Source: Planctomycetaceae bacterium
GTDB taxonomy: Bacteria > Planctomycetota > Planctomycetia > Pirellulales > Thermoguttaceae
DNA length: 64,000 bases
Direction: 5' to 3'
Assembly: GCA_004556055.1 (NCBI GenBank)
Contig: SFIW01000007.1
Span: 1-64,000, forward strand
Both the position numbers and the translations under genes were made by a program. The notes beneath the pieces were generated by a model. It saw only the letters and a program-made list of their open reading frames with translations. It was not told the DNA's origin and made no database searches. Of this stretch, positions 10,401-17,699 are shown piece after piece. Position 1 is the stretch's first letter. Every line of letters starts with the position of its first letter.

Positions 10401-12491
10401 CCTGATTCTCTCTCGGGCGTGAGTATCGAAGCGGTGGAGGAGACGAGCGAAGACGAGGCGGATCAGTGGTTTAAAGCGGACGTGTCTTGCGCTTTGAAAG
10501 AGGGAGAGGAAGAGAAAGACGTCGAAACCGATCGCCAATCCGATTCTAGCGTCACTTTTGTCGAAGAGCAGGTAGACGAAGAAGAGAGCGTTCCCTTCCG
10601 CGTTGCTTGCGCAAATCTGCCGTACCATGAGGTCGCGTTTCTTGAGGCATGGTTGCTCAATATTCTTCGTATGGGAAGAAAGGTGAGCGAGCGTAGTCCG
10701 TCCTTTGCGTCGACCTACTTGCACTGCGCGGGGCGTTATTATGATTTACTCGCGACGCATGGCCGTGAAAAAGCGGCGAGACGCGCAATTCTTGACTTTG
10801 TTTCGAAATTTGACGAGACAGTCAGGTCAGACAATTATTTAGTACAGTGCGCGCTTTTGCTCTTTTACCATGAGATGGCAAACGTCGCCATGAACAGTGA
10901 AGCCGACGGGTCTGAAGAATTTGAAAAGGAATTGCTTGAGCGTTTTGACGAGAAATACTTAAGCGCTCCTTCAACGATCAAGGAACTTCTTTTAGCGCAT
11001 ACCGTCATCGGACGTTCGTTTCTAAGGCTTGCGGCCTTGGAAGACGACAATCTTAGTACGAAGTGGAAACGTCTTTACTGCGCTTCAAATATTTTTGTGA
11101 TGGTTTTGGAGAAGAACGCTGAAGCTCGCGACGACGCCTTTGTCGGGTTAGCTCAAACGATGAGCGAGTTTCTCGAGTCGTCGAGCGAATATGTTCGTCT
11201 CCTGTTCCATCGTTTTGAGGCGTTTTTTGATCAGTTTTACGCGCCTTTGCTCTGTAAAGAGAATAGCGAGAGGATAGACGATCAGTCTTCCAATCTATTG
11301 GAGGTTGCGGGCTTTGCATGGTTGACTTTTAGTCGAGCGAGTTATTATTACGGAATCGTGAGAAATTGTTACCATGAAGGTCATCGCCTCGGCGTCAAAG
11401 CGGAGCAGCTCAGCGAATTCCTGGCGTCTCATGATTCAGACGTTCTGGCGTCGGTCTTTGACGTAACGTTCAAGAGCCTTCTCTTCTATAAAACATATTC
11501 TATTAAAGAAGAATGTGAAAAGATTTGCCGCACAAGGAGTTATACGACTCGTCGTCTTTTGGAATTTCGCGATCGATTCGGTGACGACGAAACTATTAAC
11601 GACGTTATTGGAGAAATTGTCGGGAGCCAACTAGTCGTTGATCTATATCATTATGAAACGGCGTTTTTCCATGAACGTCCGAACGAGGAGTTAAATCGAC
11701 GTAGCGTCGAAGAAATAACGAGGATTCAAAAGCTCCTCGAAGGACGACCGGCGACGCTCGCGCTGGCGTCGACTTTTAAGAAATGGTCCTTTTTAAGCGA
11801 CTTTTTCTGGGATAGACGCGTTGTTGAAGACGCGGACAAGCCCGTGTTTCCCGAAGACTGGGAGATGGAACATTACCTCTATTTTCAGGCGAGGCTATAC
11901 GCCGTCTTAGCCATGAGAGCGAAACGTCCCGTATGGCTTCTCCGATTGTATGTCGACGCGTTGGTTCTCCATGCAAAACGCTATGGCGGCCCTCTTGTTC
12001 GCAACGGCGGTTTTTATTATCAATACTTTGTCGAGTATTGCGTTCAACGTCGCGCGTGGAACGCTACGATTAGCGCTTGCAAACAATTTCGCCTGAAAAT
12101 GGACGACGCTTTTTCTCGATCGTTAAATGAGAAAGAAACGTGCGAATTCAATTATTTGAATTTGAGAATGAAGATTGCGGAGGGATTGGCTCGCGTCGAA
12201 CGTCGACGTTGGGGGGATTTGAAGAAAGTCGCGGCAAGCGCCGACGAAATCAAAGAGGATTTTCGTTGGTTGTTTGAACGGCATTTTTACGCCGCTAAGC
12301 CACTTTTGGCCACGGCCTACTACATTAATGCCCATCTCGAACTCGCGCGTAAAGATAAGGAAGGGGCGCTCGATAGCGCGCGTCGAGCCCTTGAATTGAT
12401 ACGTCGAGCGGAATGTCGGGGGGCCGTTCATCCCATGTGGAATATTCGCGAGCTTGTCGAAAACTTTATTTCCAAACATTCCTCGAATTAA
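7482..12491 (+). CDS. Giant membrane-anchored TPR-like protein
   Basis: Encodes a 1669-residue protein of unknown function. A single hydrophobic segment (WGAMLGFLLIFALGAV, residues about 12-27) would anchor it in the inner membrane. Residues about 35-170 are very rich in Asp and Glu. The rest is almost entirely helical, with repeated Ala/Tyr/Leu-rich helix pairs of TPR type, for example VGDLEQAVAHYREALSVCDN and the C-terminal AKDKEGALDSARRALEL-like unit. A second acidic, low-complexity insert sits near residues 925-1040 with a short Cys-rich hydrophobic stretch (FKTCCCLTLG). GAGG at 7473-7476 supports the start. It lies 44 bp behind the MnmE-like gene without an obvious terminator, so co-transcription is likely. 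A scaffold role is inferred from architecture only. Confidence 0.85.
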   Translation: MIETIQWTMIPWGAMLGFLLIFALGAVTQDNDHENVDPDFFDSLNQCFKDVLRALSRRTDAEEMGEPEDDWDEWSEEISDGDDEIVDDEDEDDSIYKSSEDLTDEDSPESSQNRSSGNYLGPFFKNRGGKEDDALEDENQEGGFFDDNDGEAEFSDDDNIPDVRKIETLREKVREGEESARSDLIRLILRYANTLRWTDREKALALFDEAQKNLDESTYIFGSEYDELSCEIALLRSVFYLRNRKKAPFDVVGEALSRARAWYAKENSIQARENLARTWLMHGQALIFSGAGGVALTSFQKAEELATESEISFDSGDRDARFLIPLKTWEADAYRTVGDLEQAVAHYREALSVCDNAKSSDLVQVQRANILCQLAVTLRSMGRLDEVKNVLEQAHSVQERLYLSNNDRFYIPLLNIQRFQVEVYLSEQNFQVASAILDRSVEILRTNLKNELPLKKRVASLFLLAGTLRVRAGMHLIGKRIDAASRDLLALFKAVVQALEKDENHSPSSVFVSAFALVYDIAVATRSWDKVKELDSVFEEIRSKLTDRERLTLDADYCDALLHIHVLLARANRMNDARAATEKALALSLDLVKLDSDEKYRARVRLCQARIYFQRAAYNFLFKRNFRLIYEDFQKLYEAANSEFLDKDVLEHDKLLFYNFYWRYSILQWKFGKKEEAKQTLARFVRILSSDLASREWKYWEFLESEIRVSLFFAQDSRDSRSYLRLVRFWLSYLQHLRRSFLNQEWGNDDSSLSSDDQSYVLRNFDELRIDLVRKRVKFLEKHPVLGEKETTFLPKETASFLTSSDHADPKSLDGKRAQFFTQKLAENVVERAFFADLCQISNAYRKLIGAGAYRYCRPWASINKTLVEFYWKHGEYQLAYQEANRSFKTTMFWLRTSDPDSVKEILSSLANARAFLNTISVSTNDNAENEQESEEEENSQDEKSNALWTCAFFLGVISFKTCCCLTLGKPIEPDSLSGVSIEAVEETSEDEADQWFKADVSCALKEGEEEKDVETDRQSDSSVTFVEEQVDEEESVPFRVACANLPYHEVAFLEAWLLNILRMGRKVSERSPSFASTYLHCAGRYYDLLATHGREKAARRAILDFVSKFDETVRSDNYLVQCALLLFYHEMANVAMNSEADGSEEFEKELLERFDEKYLSAPSTIKELLLAHTVIGRSFLRLAALEDDNLSTKWKRLYCASNIFVMVLEKNAEARDDAFVGLAQTMSEFLESSSEYVRLLFHRFEAFFDQFYAPLLCKENSERIDDQSSNLLEVAGFAWLTFSRASYYYGIVRNCYHEGHRLGVKAEQLSEFLASHDSDVLASVFDVTFKSLLFYKTYSIKEECEKICRTRSYTTRRLLEFRDRFGDDETINDVIGEIVGSQLVVDLYHYETAFFHERPNEELNRRSVEEITRIQKLLEGRPATLALASTFKKWSFLSDFFWDRRVVEDADKPVFPEDWEMEHYLYFQARLYAVLAMRAKRPVWLLRLYVDALVLHAKRYGGPLVRNGGFYYQYFVEYCVQRRAWNATISACKQFRLKMDDAFSRSLNEKETCEFNYLNLRMKIAEGLARVERRRWGDLKKVAASADEIKEDFRWLFERHFYAAKPLLATAYYINAHLELARKDKEGALDSARRALELIRRAECRGAVHPMWNIRELVENFISKHSSN

Positions 12492-12553
12492 ATTGTGAAG
12501 GGAGAGGCGCAGAAGACGATAGATAGACGAGCGGCGTTCGAATATTCCCTAGG

Positions 12554-12581
12554 TCGACGCGAGCCGACCGACGGTTATAAT
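12554..12581 (+). promoter_or_regulatory. Putative promoter for the methyltransferase-vsr pair
   Basis: TATAAT at 12576-12581 and TCGACG at 12554-12559 (4 of 6 to the -35 consensus) are separated by 16 bp, upstream of the methyltransferase. The match is by eye; there is no experimental support. Confidence 0.4.
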
Positions 12582-12597
12582 GGAAGAGGATCGGCGT

Positions 12598-12657
12598 ATG
12601 TCAGACGGTAACGCCGACGCGGAGACGAGCCTATATGTTGATGTTGGGAGATCGTGA
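12598..12657 (+). CDS. Possible 19-residue leader peptide overlapping the methyltransferase start
   Basis: An ATG at 12598 preceded by GGAAGAGGA opens a 19-codon frame (MSDGNADAETSLYVDVGRS). Its TGA at 12655-12657 overlaps the GTG start at 12654 as GTGA. This geometry is typical of translational coupling. The predicted transcription start from the -10 at 12576 would fall within its ribosome-binding site, which weakens the case. Confidence 0.25.
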   Translation: MSDGNADAETSLYVDVGRS

Positions 12658-14192
12658 TTGTGGCGACCTTTAATCACGTGAAGCGCTGTCGTGAGGCGCG
12701 TTCTCTTACGAGAGACGACTTAGCGACACTTGCTAATATTTCTTCGGAGTTTCTACAGGCGGTGGAAGAGGATGGCGGGGAGCTCTCGGTCGGCGTCGCC
12801 CTTCGATTGGCTCAGGCGCTTGGCGTAACGGTTGAAGAGCTCTTTGCCGTTGCGGATCCTTTGCCGCTTCCGACTTCTCCCGAAATTAAAGCGCCTTTGA
12901 ACGAATCCTCTTCTAAAATAAAGACGGCGCGTTCGAAGGAATCTTCTCGCACTCATTCGAACGTCTCGCTAAAGAACGCGGTCAAAAAGGGCGCCGAGGT
13001 CGTCGCTCCTTCTTCAGATTCCTCTGAACCTGCGACGAAGGTGCAGCCTTATGTGCCGCGATTGAGCGTCGCCGATCCCTTCGTGCCCGAAGGCGATCCT
13101 TTCTTCTCGCTCGAAGAAGAAGAAAGGGCGCAATCGCGCGTGGGCGCTCCCCGTAAGAGTCAAACTGTCTCTTCTTACTATTCCAAAACGGCTTCTGTCG
13201 AGGGCTTGGCGTCCTCGCCCCTTGGCCTCCAGGATCCGACGGAAGATCGCCCGATACGCTTTTTCGATCTGTTTTGCGGAGTCGGCGGATTTCGTTACGC
13301 CGCGGAGAGAGTTATTAAGAGAATGGGACGTCAGGGGATTTGTTCTCTAAGTTGCGACGTCGATCCATTTGCGCAGAAAAGTTACGCGGCAAATTTTGGC
13401 GACAAACCCTTTGGCGATATTAGACTCCTCCCTTCGGAGGATATTCCAGACTTCGAGCTCTTATTTGCCGGCTTCCCCTGCCAAACCTTTTCTATCATCG
13501 GTCTTCGAAAAGGGTTTGCCGATGAAACTAAAGGTTCCCTCTTTTTTCAAATAGCGCGGATTTTACACGATAAGAGACCACGAGCTTTTGTTTTGGAGAA
13601 TGTCCGTCAATTGACGACGCACGACGGTGGTCGAACCTTTGAGGTGATTCTGAGGGTATTGCAGGACGAACTTGGCTATTATGTAGATTGGCGAGTTTTG
13701 AACGCTTTAGATTGCGGCCTCCCTCAAAAACGCGAACGCGTTGTGATCGTAGGCTCTACGGCGCCTTTTGACATGGAATGGCCAAAGAAGGCGCGCGACG
13801 GCAAGGAACTCAAGGATATACTTGAACCGGAAGAGAAGGTGCCTCGTCGTTTTTACGCTTCTCCGGAGATCGTGGCCAGCCGTAAGCGTTTGCATCGGTC
13901 GAAGTACTTTCCGGCGGTATGGCATGAGAATAAGTCTGGGATCGTTTCGTCTTATCCGTACAGTTGCGCGCTTCGAGCGGGCGCTAGTCACAATTACCTC
14001 TTAGTTAATGGGGAGAGGCGATTTACGCCGTTGGAGCTTCTCCGCCTTCAAGGCTTTCCAGACGACTTTAAGGTTGTGACGTCTTATTCTCAGCTTCGTA
14101 AGCAGATGGGGAACGCTGCGCCGGTAAATCTCGTAGAAAAAGCGCTTGAACGGTTCCTGCCCCTTGTTTTTCAAACGAAAAAGGAGAACTGA
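12654..14192 (+). CDS. DNA (cytosine-5-)-methyltransferase with N-terminal HTH domain
   Basis: Encodes a 512-residue fusion. Residues about 5-70 form an XRE/Cro-type helix-turn-helix (LTRDDLATLANISSEFLQAV, ALRLAQALGVTVEELF). A low-complexity linker of about 130 residues follows, then a Dcm-type C5 methyltransferase. Its motifs are: motif I FFDLFCGVGGF near residue 203, motif IV GFPCQTFS with the catalytic Cys near 276, motif VI LENVRQL, motif VIII LPQKRERVVIVG and motif X QMGNAAPVNL. It should methylate cytosine within a recognition sequence that cannot be read from the gene. The start is GTG at 12654 or GTG at 12660; GGGAG at 12646-12650 fits the second slightly better. vsr follows 5 bp after the stop; no restriction endonuclease gene is adjacent. 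Confidence 0.92.
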   Translation: MIVATFNHVKRCREARSLTRDDLATLANISSEFLQAVEEDGGELSVGVALRLAQALGVTVEELFAVADPLPLPTSPEIKAPLNESSSKIKTARSKESSRTHSNVSLKNAVKKGAEVVAPSSDSSEPATKVQPYVPRLSVADPFVPEGDPFFSLEEEERAQSRVGAPRKSQTVSSYYSKTASVEGLASSPLGLQDPTEDRPIRFFDLFCGVGGFRYAAERVIKRMGRQGICSLSCDVDPFAQKSYAANFGDKPFGDIRLLPSEDIPDFELLFAGFPCQTFSIIGLRKGFADETKGSLFFQIARILHDKRPRAFVLENVRQLTTHDGGRTFEVILRVLQDELGYYVDWRVLNALDCGLPQKRERVVIVGSTAPFDMEWPKKARDGKELKDILEPEEKVPRRFYASPEIVASRKRLHRSKYFPAVWHENKSGIVSSYPYSCALRAGASHNYLLVNGERRFTPLELLRLQGFPDDFKVVTSYSQLRKQMGNAAPVNLVEKALERFLPLVFQTKKEN

Positions 14193-14197
14193 TCGTT

Positions 14198-14692
14198 TTG
14201 AAAACGCGTCGCGCTAAACTGCCCCCTTTGCCAGCGCTTCCTGCGAAAGGCAAGGAAAGCGAAAAGAATGACGTTTTTTCTTCGTCTAAACGTTCGGAGA
14301 TTATGAGTCGCGTGCGTTCAACGCGTAATAAGTCGACGGAATTGCGTCTAATCGACGAGTTTCGGCGTCGTTCTCTCGTGGGATGGCGACGGAATTCTAA
14401 ACTTTTTGGTCGGCCAGATTTTGTCTTTCCCAAATTGCGTATTGCGATTTTTGTCGACGGTTGTTTTTGGCACGGACATGACTGTCGCAATACGACGCCC
14501 AAAGATCACGCAGATTACTGGCGCGCGAAGATCGAACGAAATCGATTGCGCGACGCCGCGGCCACAGAACACTTGACCGCGTTAGGTTATCATGTCATTC
14601 GAATTTGGGAATGCGATTTCAAGAAGGTCAATCAGGAGAAACTTGACGCCAAATTGTTTCCAATAGAAGAGAAGCTCAGAAAAATAGAATAA
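14198..14692 (+). CDS. vsr: Very short patch repair endonuclease Vsr
   Basis: Encodes a 164-residue Vsr-like endonuclease, which nicks next to T:G mismatches arising from deamination of 5-methylcytosine. RSEIMSRVRSTRNKSTELRL, the catalytic-region GRPDFVFPKLRIAIFVDGCF, FWHGHDC (zinc/active-site His and Cys) and DYWRAKIERNRLRD are all family signatures. An extra N-terminal segment of about 30 basic residues precedes the domain. It begins with TTG, preceded by AAGGAG, and lies directly behind the cytosine methyltransferase, matching the dcm-vsr partnership known from enterobacteria. Confidence 0.93.
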   Translation: MKTRRAKLPPLPALPAKGKESEKNDVFSSSKRSEIMSRVRSTRNKSTELRLIDEFRRRSLVGWRRNSKLFGRPDFVFPKLRIAIFVDGCFWHGHDCRNTTPKDHADYWRAKIERNRLRDAAATEHLTALGYHVIRIWECDFKKVNQEKLDAKLFPIEEKLRKIE

Positions 14693-14724
14693 AAAAGACC
14701 GCACGACGAATCGAGCGGTCTTTT
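14693..14724. terminator. Bidirectional terminator between vsr and the small basic protein gene
   Basis: AAAAGACCGC at 14693-14702 and GCGGTCTTTT at 14715-14724 form a perfect 10-bp stem with A-run and T-run on its two sides, between convergent genes. Confidence 0.85.
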
Positions 14725-14747
14725 AGAGACTCTGCGGTAGAAAAAAA

Positions 14748-14957
14748 TCACTTCTTTTCGTCCGCGGCAGGATCCTTCGCCTTCTTTTTCTTCTTCAGGA
14801 CGATCTTATAGACGCGAACCTTGGGAAGCCCTAAAGGAGAAGCCTCGTCCGTCCAGCGCTCCTGGCTTTGAAGCTTCTCGATACGCTCAACTCTCGTAAG
14901 GACGTTGCGAGAACGCGAAACGCCCTTCTTAATCTTCAAACTCTTATCGATGGTCAT
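14748..14957 (-). CDS. PVC-superphylum small basic protein (TIGR04137-type)
   Basis: Encodes a 69-residue, Lys/Arg-rich protein. It begins MTIDKSLKIKKGVSRSRNVL and continues TRVERIEKLQ, GLPKVRVYKIVLKKKKK and an acidic end. This arrangement matches the small basic protein family known from Planctomycetes, Verrucomicrobia and Chlamydiae, suspected to be ribosome-associated but uncharacterised. The frame is open upstream to 15167, but GGAG just before the ATG at 14957 and the start of family similarity fix the start. A promoter at 15126-15153 would leave a leader of about 160 nt. Confidence 0.85.
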   Translation of the reverse strand: MTIDKSLKIKKGVSRSRNVLTRVERIEKLQSQERWTDEASPLGLPKVRVYKIVLKKKKKAKDPAADEKK

Positions 14958-15125
14958 GATTCTACTCCAAACTAACGCGGTTGCTCGATCGCTCGAACTC
15001 GACCCGACGCTGCAAAAACGACGGACGTAACGCGCCGAGCACGGCGATTCGCCCGCGAAATGCCCGTAGGAGAACTGCAACGTACTGACGTCGCTCTGTC
15101 GCTCCAGCGAACTTATAGATACTAT

Positions 15126-15153
15126 AGTATAGCCCTTCTTCCCAACTAGACAA
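15126..15153 (-). promoter_or_regulatory. Putative promoter of the small basic protein gene
   Basis: Read on the minus strand, TTGTCT (15153-15148) and TATACT (15131-15126) are separated by 16 bp. The -10 box matches 5 of 6 consensus bases. It lies about 170 bp upstream of the ATG, implying a long untranslated leader. Confidence 0.55.
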
Positions 15154-15177
15154 GGGGGAAGCGTCAATTTTGCTCCA

Positions 15178-16419
15178 TTAACCTTCTGTTACCCCCTCTG
15201 ATTCTTTCGACTCATTTTCCTCCGTTTCTCCGGTTGCTGAAGGGGGGAAGGTTTCTTGCTTTTTTTCTAACCTCTCAATCGCTTTTTCTTCTTCTCGTAT
15301 TTTATTACGCGCTGCGAATTCCAATATTGCCACGAGTAAAAGGATGAGACCTGTTTGTCCGAGAACGACGATGGAGGTGAGAAAATTCACCTGGTATAAG
15401 AAGAACGCTCCGGTTGCGCAAATCGCGGTGGTCAAATAAATCGTCGCTACTGCCTGCCCGCGCGAGAGACCGAGCGCTACGAGACGGTGAGAGTAGTGGT
15501 TTTTGTCTCCGACGAAAGGACTGGCTCCATGCTTTAGTCGGATCAAAACGACGCTTACCGTGTCATAGAGGGGCGTCGCAAGGATGACGAAGGGAACAAA
15601 GATCGCGTTCCTCGGCGTCGATTCGCCGACAAAGGTCATCGAAAGCGTCGTAACGCCGAGAAGGAAGCCAATAAAATAGGCGCCGCCGTCTCCCATAAAC
15701 ATCTTCGCCGGCGGTCGATTGAGGTGGAGAAAACCGCATGTGGCCCCCGCGAGAAGAACGAGAAAAGCCGCCAAAAAATATTGGGGTTCTCCCGACTCAG
15801 GATTGGGCGCAAAGGCGGCGGCGACGACCGCCAGGAAGAGGGAACAAATCGTCGAGACCCCCCCGGAGAGCGCGTCCATGTTGTCAAGCATATTGAAGGA
15901 GTTGACGAGCATGACAATCCATATGACGCTCAAAATCCATGTGAGAACCGGTAGATCGATGAAGAGGGTGGCGCGCCATCCAGCGGAGACCGCGACCGCC
16001 GCAACCAGAAATTCAACGCCCAACCGCAATTTCCAAGGGAGCGAAAAACGATCGTCAAGCGTTCCAAGAACGGCAAGGATTAACGCGAGCCCTAAAAGAG
16101 TCCATAGCTTGGGGAGACGCGTCAAAAAGCCGTGAAAATGTTCGGCAAGGATTGACGGCGCCGCGCTTAGGAGATCTGGCGAATTGCTTCCGCGGGCAAG
16201 ATACAACGCGCACAATGATAAAAGGAGAAGAGGAACAACAACCCCCGCGCAGATACCAAGTCCTCCTCCCGTTGGAATCGGATGCGAATGGATTTTTCGA
16301 AAGCCGGGTTTGTCTATTAATCCAATTGCCGGACCGTATCGTTTTACGAATAAACAGGTTCCCAAACTGACGACGTACGGAATGACGAAGAGGAGCGCTA
16401 CAAGAATAATCATTTCCAT
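15178..16419 (-). CDS. WecA/TagO-type undecaprenyl-phosphate sugar-phosphate transferase
   Basis: Encodes a 413-residue polytopic membrane enzyme of glycosyltransferase family 4 (MraY/WecA/TagO). These enzymes transfer GlcNAc-1-phosphate or a similar sugar phosphate from a UDP-sugar to undecaprenyl phosphate, the first lipid-linked step of surface polysaccharide synthesis. Visible signatures are GLIDKPGFRKIHSHPIPTGG, NSFNMLDNMDALSGG (the DNMDG-type Mg site), KMFMGDGGAYFIGFLLG and DKNHYSHRLVALGLSRGQA (the HRL motif of the WecA class). About ten hydrophobic segments are present. A Lys/Glu-rich cytoplasmic tail closes the protein. The UDP-GlcNAc 2-epimerase-like gene nearby fits a glycan pathway. 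Confidence 0.9.
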   Translation of the reverse strand: MEMIILVALLFVIPYVVSLGTCLFVKRYGPAIGLIDKPGFRKIHSHPIPTGGGLGICAGVVVPLLLLSLCALYLARGSNSPDLLSAAPSILAEHFHGFLTRLPKLWTLLGLALILAVLGTLDDRFSLPWKLRLGVEFLVAAVAVSAGWRATLFIDLPVLTWILSVIWIVMLVNSFNMLDNMDALSGGVSTICSLFLAVVAAAFAPNPESGEPQYFLAAFLVLLAGATCGFLHLNRPPAKMFMGDGGAYFIGFLLGVTTLSMTFVGESTPRNAIFVPFVILATPLYDTVSVVLIRLKHGASPFVGDKNHYSHRLVALGLSRGQAVATIYLTTAICATGAFFLYQVNFLTSIVVLGQTGLILLLVAILEFAARNKIREEEKAIERLEKKQETFPPSATGETEENESKESEGVTEG

Positions 16420-16457
16420 TTCGCTAACATGAGGGCCGAATAATTGATCTTTCTAAA

Positions 16458-17456
16458 TTAGAATGTCTGAACGTCGTTACATCCCAGTATGAGAGAGGTT
16501 TCAAATAAGTTAGGCGACTCGGTTTCAAACGGACTGGGGGGAAGTACCAGCTCGACGGATACGCCGTTGTCTTCCGTCAAGGAAGGCGCTGGGAGACTCT
16601 CTTCGTAAGGTTCTCTGTTTGTTAGATTGCGAGACCCCAAAAGGTCGACATATTTTTTGAAAATTGGCATTTTTTCTGAAACAGACGAATCAAACGCCGA
16701 ACGTCTTTGATCCTGTAGAGGCTCTGTTAGAACGGCTTCTTGGGGGATCCTTTCTTTAGATTGCCGTCTATCAGTTTTCTCTGAGATGGAATCTTTGCCG
16801 ACGATTTCTACGACGGGAGGCGTTGGAGGAATCGATTCAAAATTTACAAATTCGTTGGCGTCGACGACGCATGAGGACGTTGGTTCCGATTCAAGCGACG
16901 TTTCTTGCGTTTTGTCTAAAGCGCGTTCTTCCGCATTGAGTTCGAGCGTTTCCGTCGACGCCGTCCCTTCTGAATTTTGAACCTTGTCCTTCACATCTAC
17001 TGGAGAGGATTTTTCACTAACAAAAGGAAGAGCTTCTAGAACAACGGGCGCTACCTCTTTAAGGTTAATTCCTTCCGTAAAGACCGCGTCTGGTTCCGTA
17101 TGAGTTTCAGCGTAGTTAGACAGATGAGGCTTGGCGTCGTCTATTTCTTCCTTCTGCGTTTCCGGCGGCGAAAAAGACTCGGAGTCTGCGTCATAAAATG
17201 GATAATCAATCCGCGTCGGTTCTGCTGGTTCTTGAGGCGTTGGGATCGAAGACGAATTGAGAAAGTTTTTGATCTGTTTGAGTACGGAGAGGTTGGCGGT
17301 TCTCTCTTGACGCCCGTCGCCATTTTCGGCGAGCACGACCCAACCTTCTTCAGTATCGGTCGACGTCGGATACTGAAGATAGGTTGAAAGCGGCGCCCTA
17401 TTGGGGGGAAGATCGGACGGCTCAACCTTCTTTTGCGTTATCCGTTCGTCTGCCAT
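16458..17456 (-). CDS. Acidic low-complexity protein of unknown function
   Basis: Encodes about 332 residues with no family that I recognise. The N-terminus (SDLPPNRAPLSTYLQYPTST, then EEGWVVLAENGDGRQERTANL) looks more ordered than the rest, which is rich in Glu, Ser, Thr and Pro and likely disordered. No signal peptide or membrane segment is visible, so it is probably cytoplasmic. The ATG at 17456 is preferred over a TTG four codons upstream. It lies directly upstream of the WecA-type gene (39 bp), so the two may be co-transcribed. Confidence 0.7.
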   Translation of the reverse strand: MADERITQKKVEPSDLPPNRAPLSTYLQYPTSTDTEEGWVVLAENGDGRQERTANLSVLKQIKNFLNSSSIPTPQEPAEPTRIDYPFYDADSESFSPPETQKEEIDDAKPHLSNYAETHTEPDAVFTEGINLKEVAPVVLEALPFVSEKSSPVDVKDKVQNSEGTASTETLELNAEERALDKTQETSLESEPTSSCVVDANEFVNFESIPPTPPVVEIVGKDSISEKTDRRQSKERIPQEAVLTEPLQDQRRSAFDSSVSEKMPIFKKYVDLLGSRNLTNREPYEESLPAPSLTEDNGVSVELVLPPSPFETESPNLFETSLILGCNDVQTF

Positions 17457-17486
17457 TTGTTTCCCCAAAAAACATTCTTTATGAAA

Positions 17487-17503
17487 GTATCATAGTTTGA
17501 TAC
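17487..17503. repeat. Inverted repeat in the divergent intergenic region
   Basis: GTATCA at 17487-17492 and TGATAC at 17498-17503 form a perfect inverted repeat with a 5-bp spacer, between the divergent acidic-protein and epimerase genes. It could be an operator. The rest of the 17457-17699 gap is AT-rich with a TATAAT-like box at 17530-17535. Confidence 0.35.
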
Positions 17504-17699
17504 TAACCCGCTACAATAAAATCATTCTATATAATCGGCAAAATCCGATTCTCTTTTAAGATATTCTTTGAAAATAAATAAAATTCAAAGCGAAGGGTGA
17601 AAATAGCCGACCTAAGATACGCGGCGTTATGCGTCTCTTACTCTTCCTAGTTGGAGGTTGGCTCTTGTTTTCACGATCGTTTTAGTTTGCGAGGCAGTT

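Noticed and set aside
12492..14747. Complete restriction-modification system
   Set aside because: No endonuclease other than the mismatch-specific Vsr is present on either side of the methyltransferase.
14958..15167. N-terminal extension of the small basic protein gene
   Set aside because: Family similarity begins at the ATG at 14957, which has its own GGAG; the upstream part contains the promoter.
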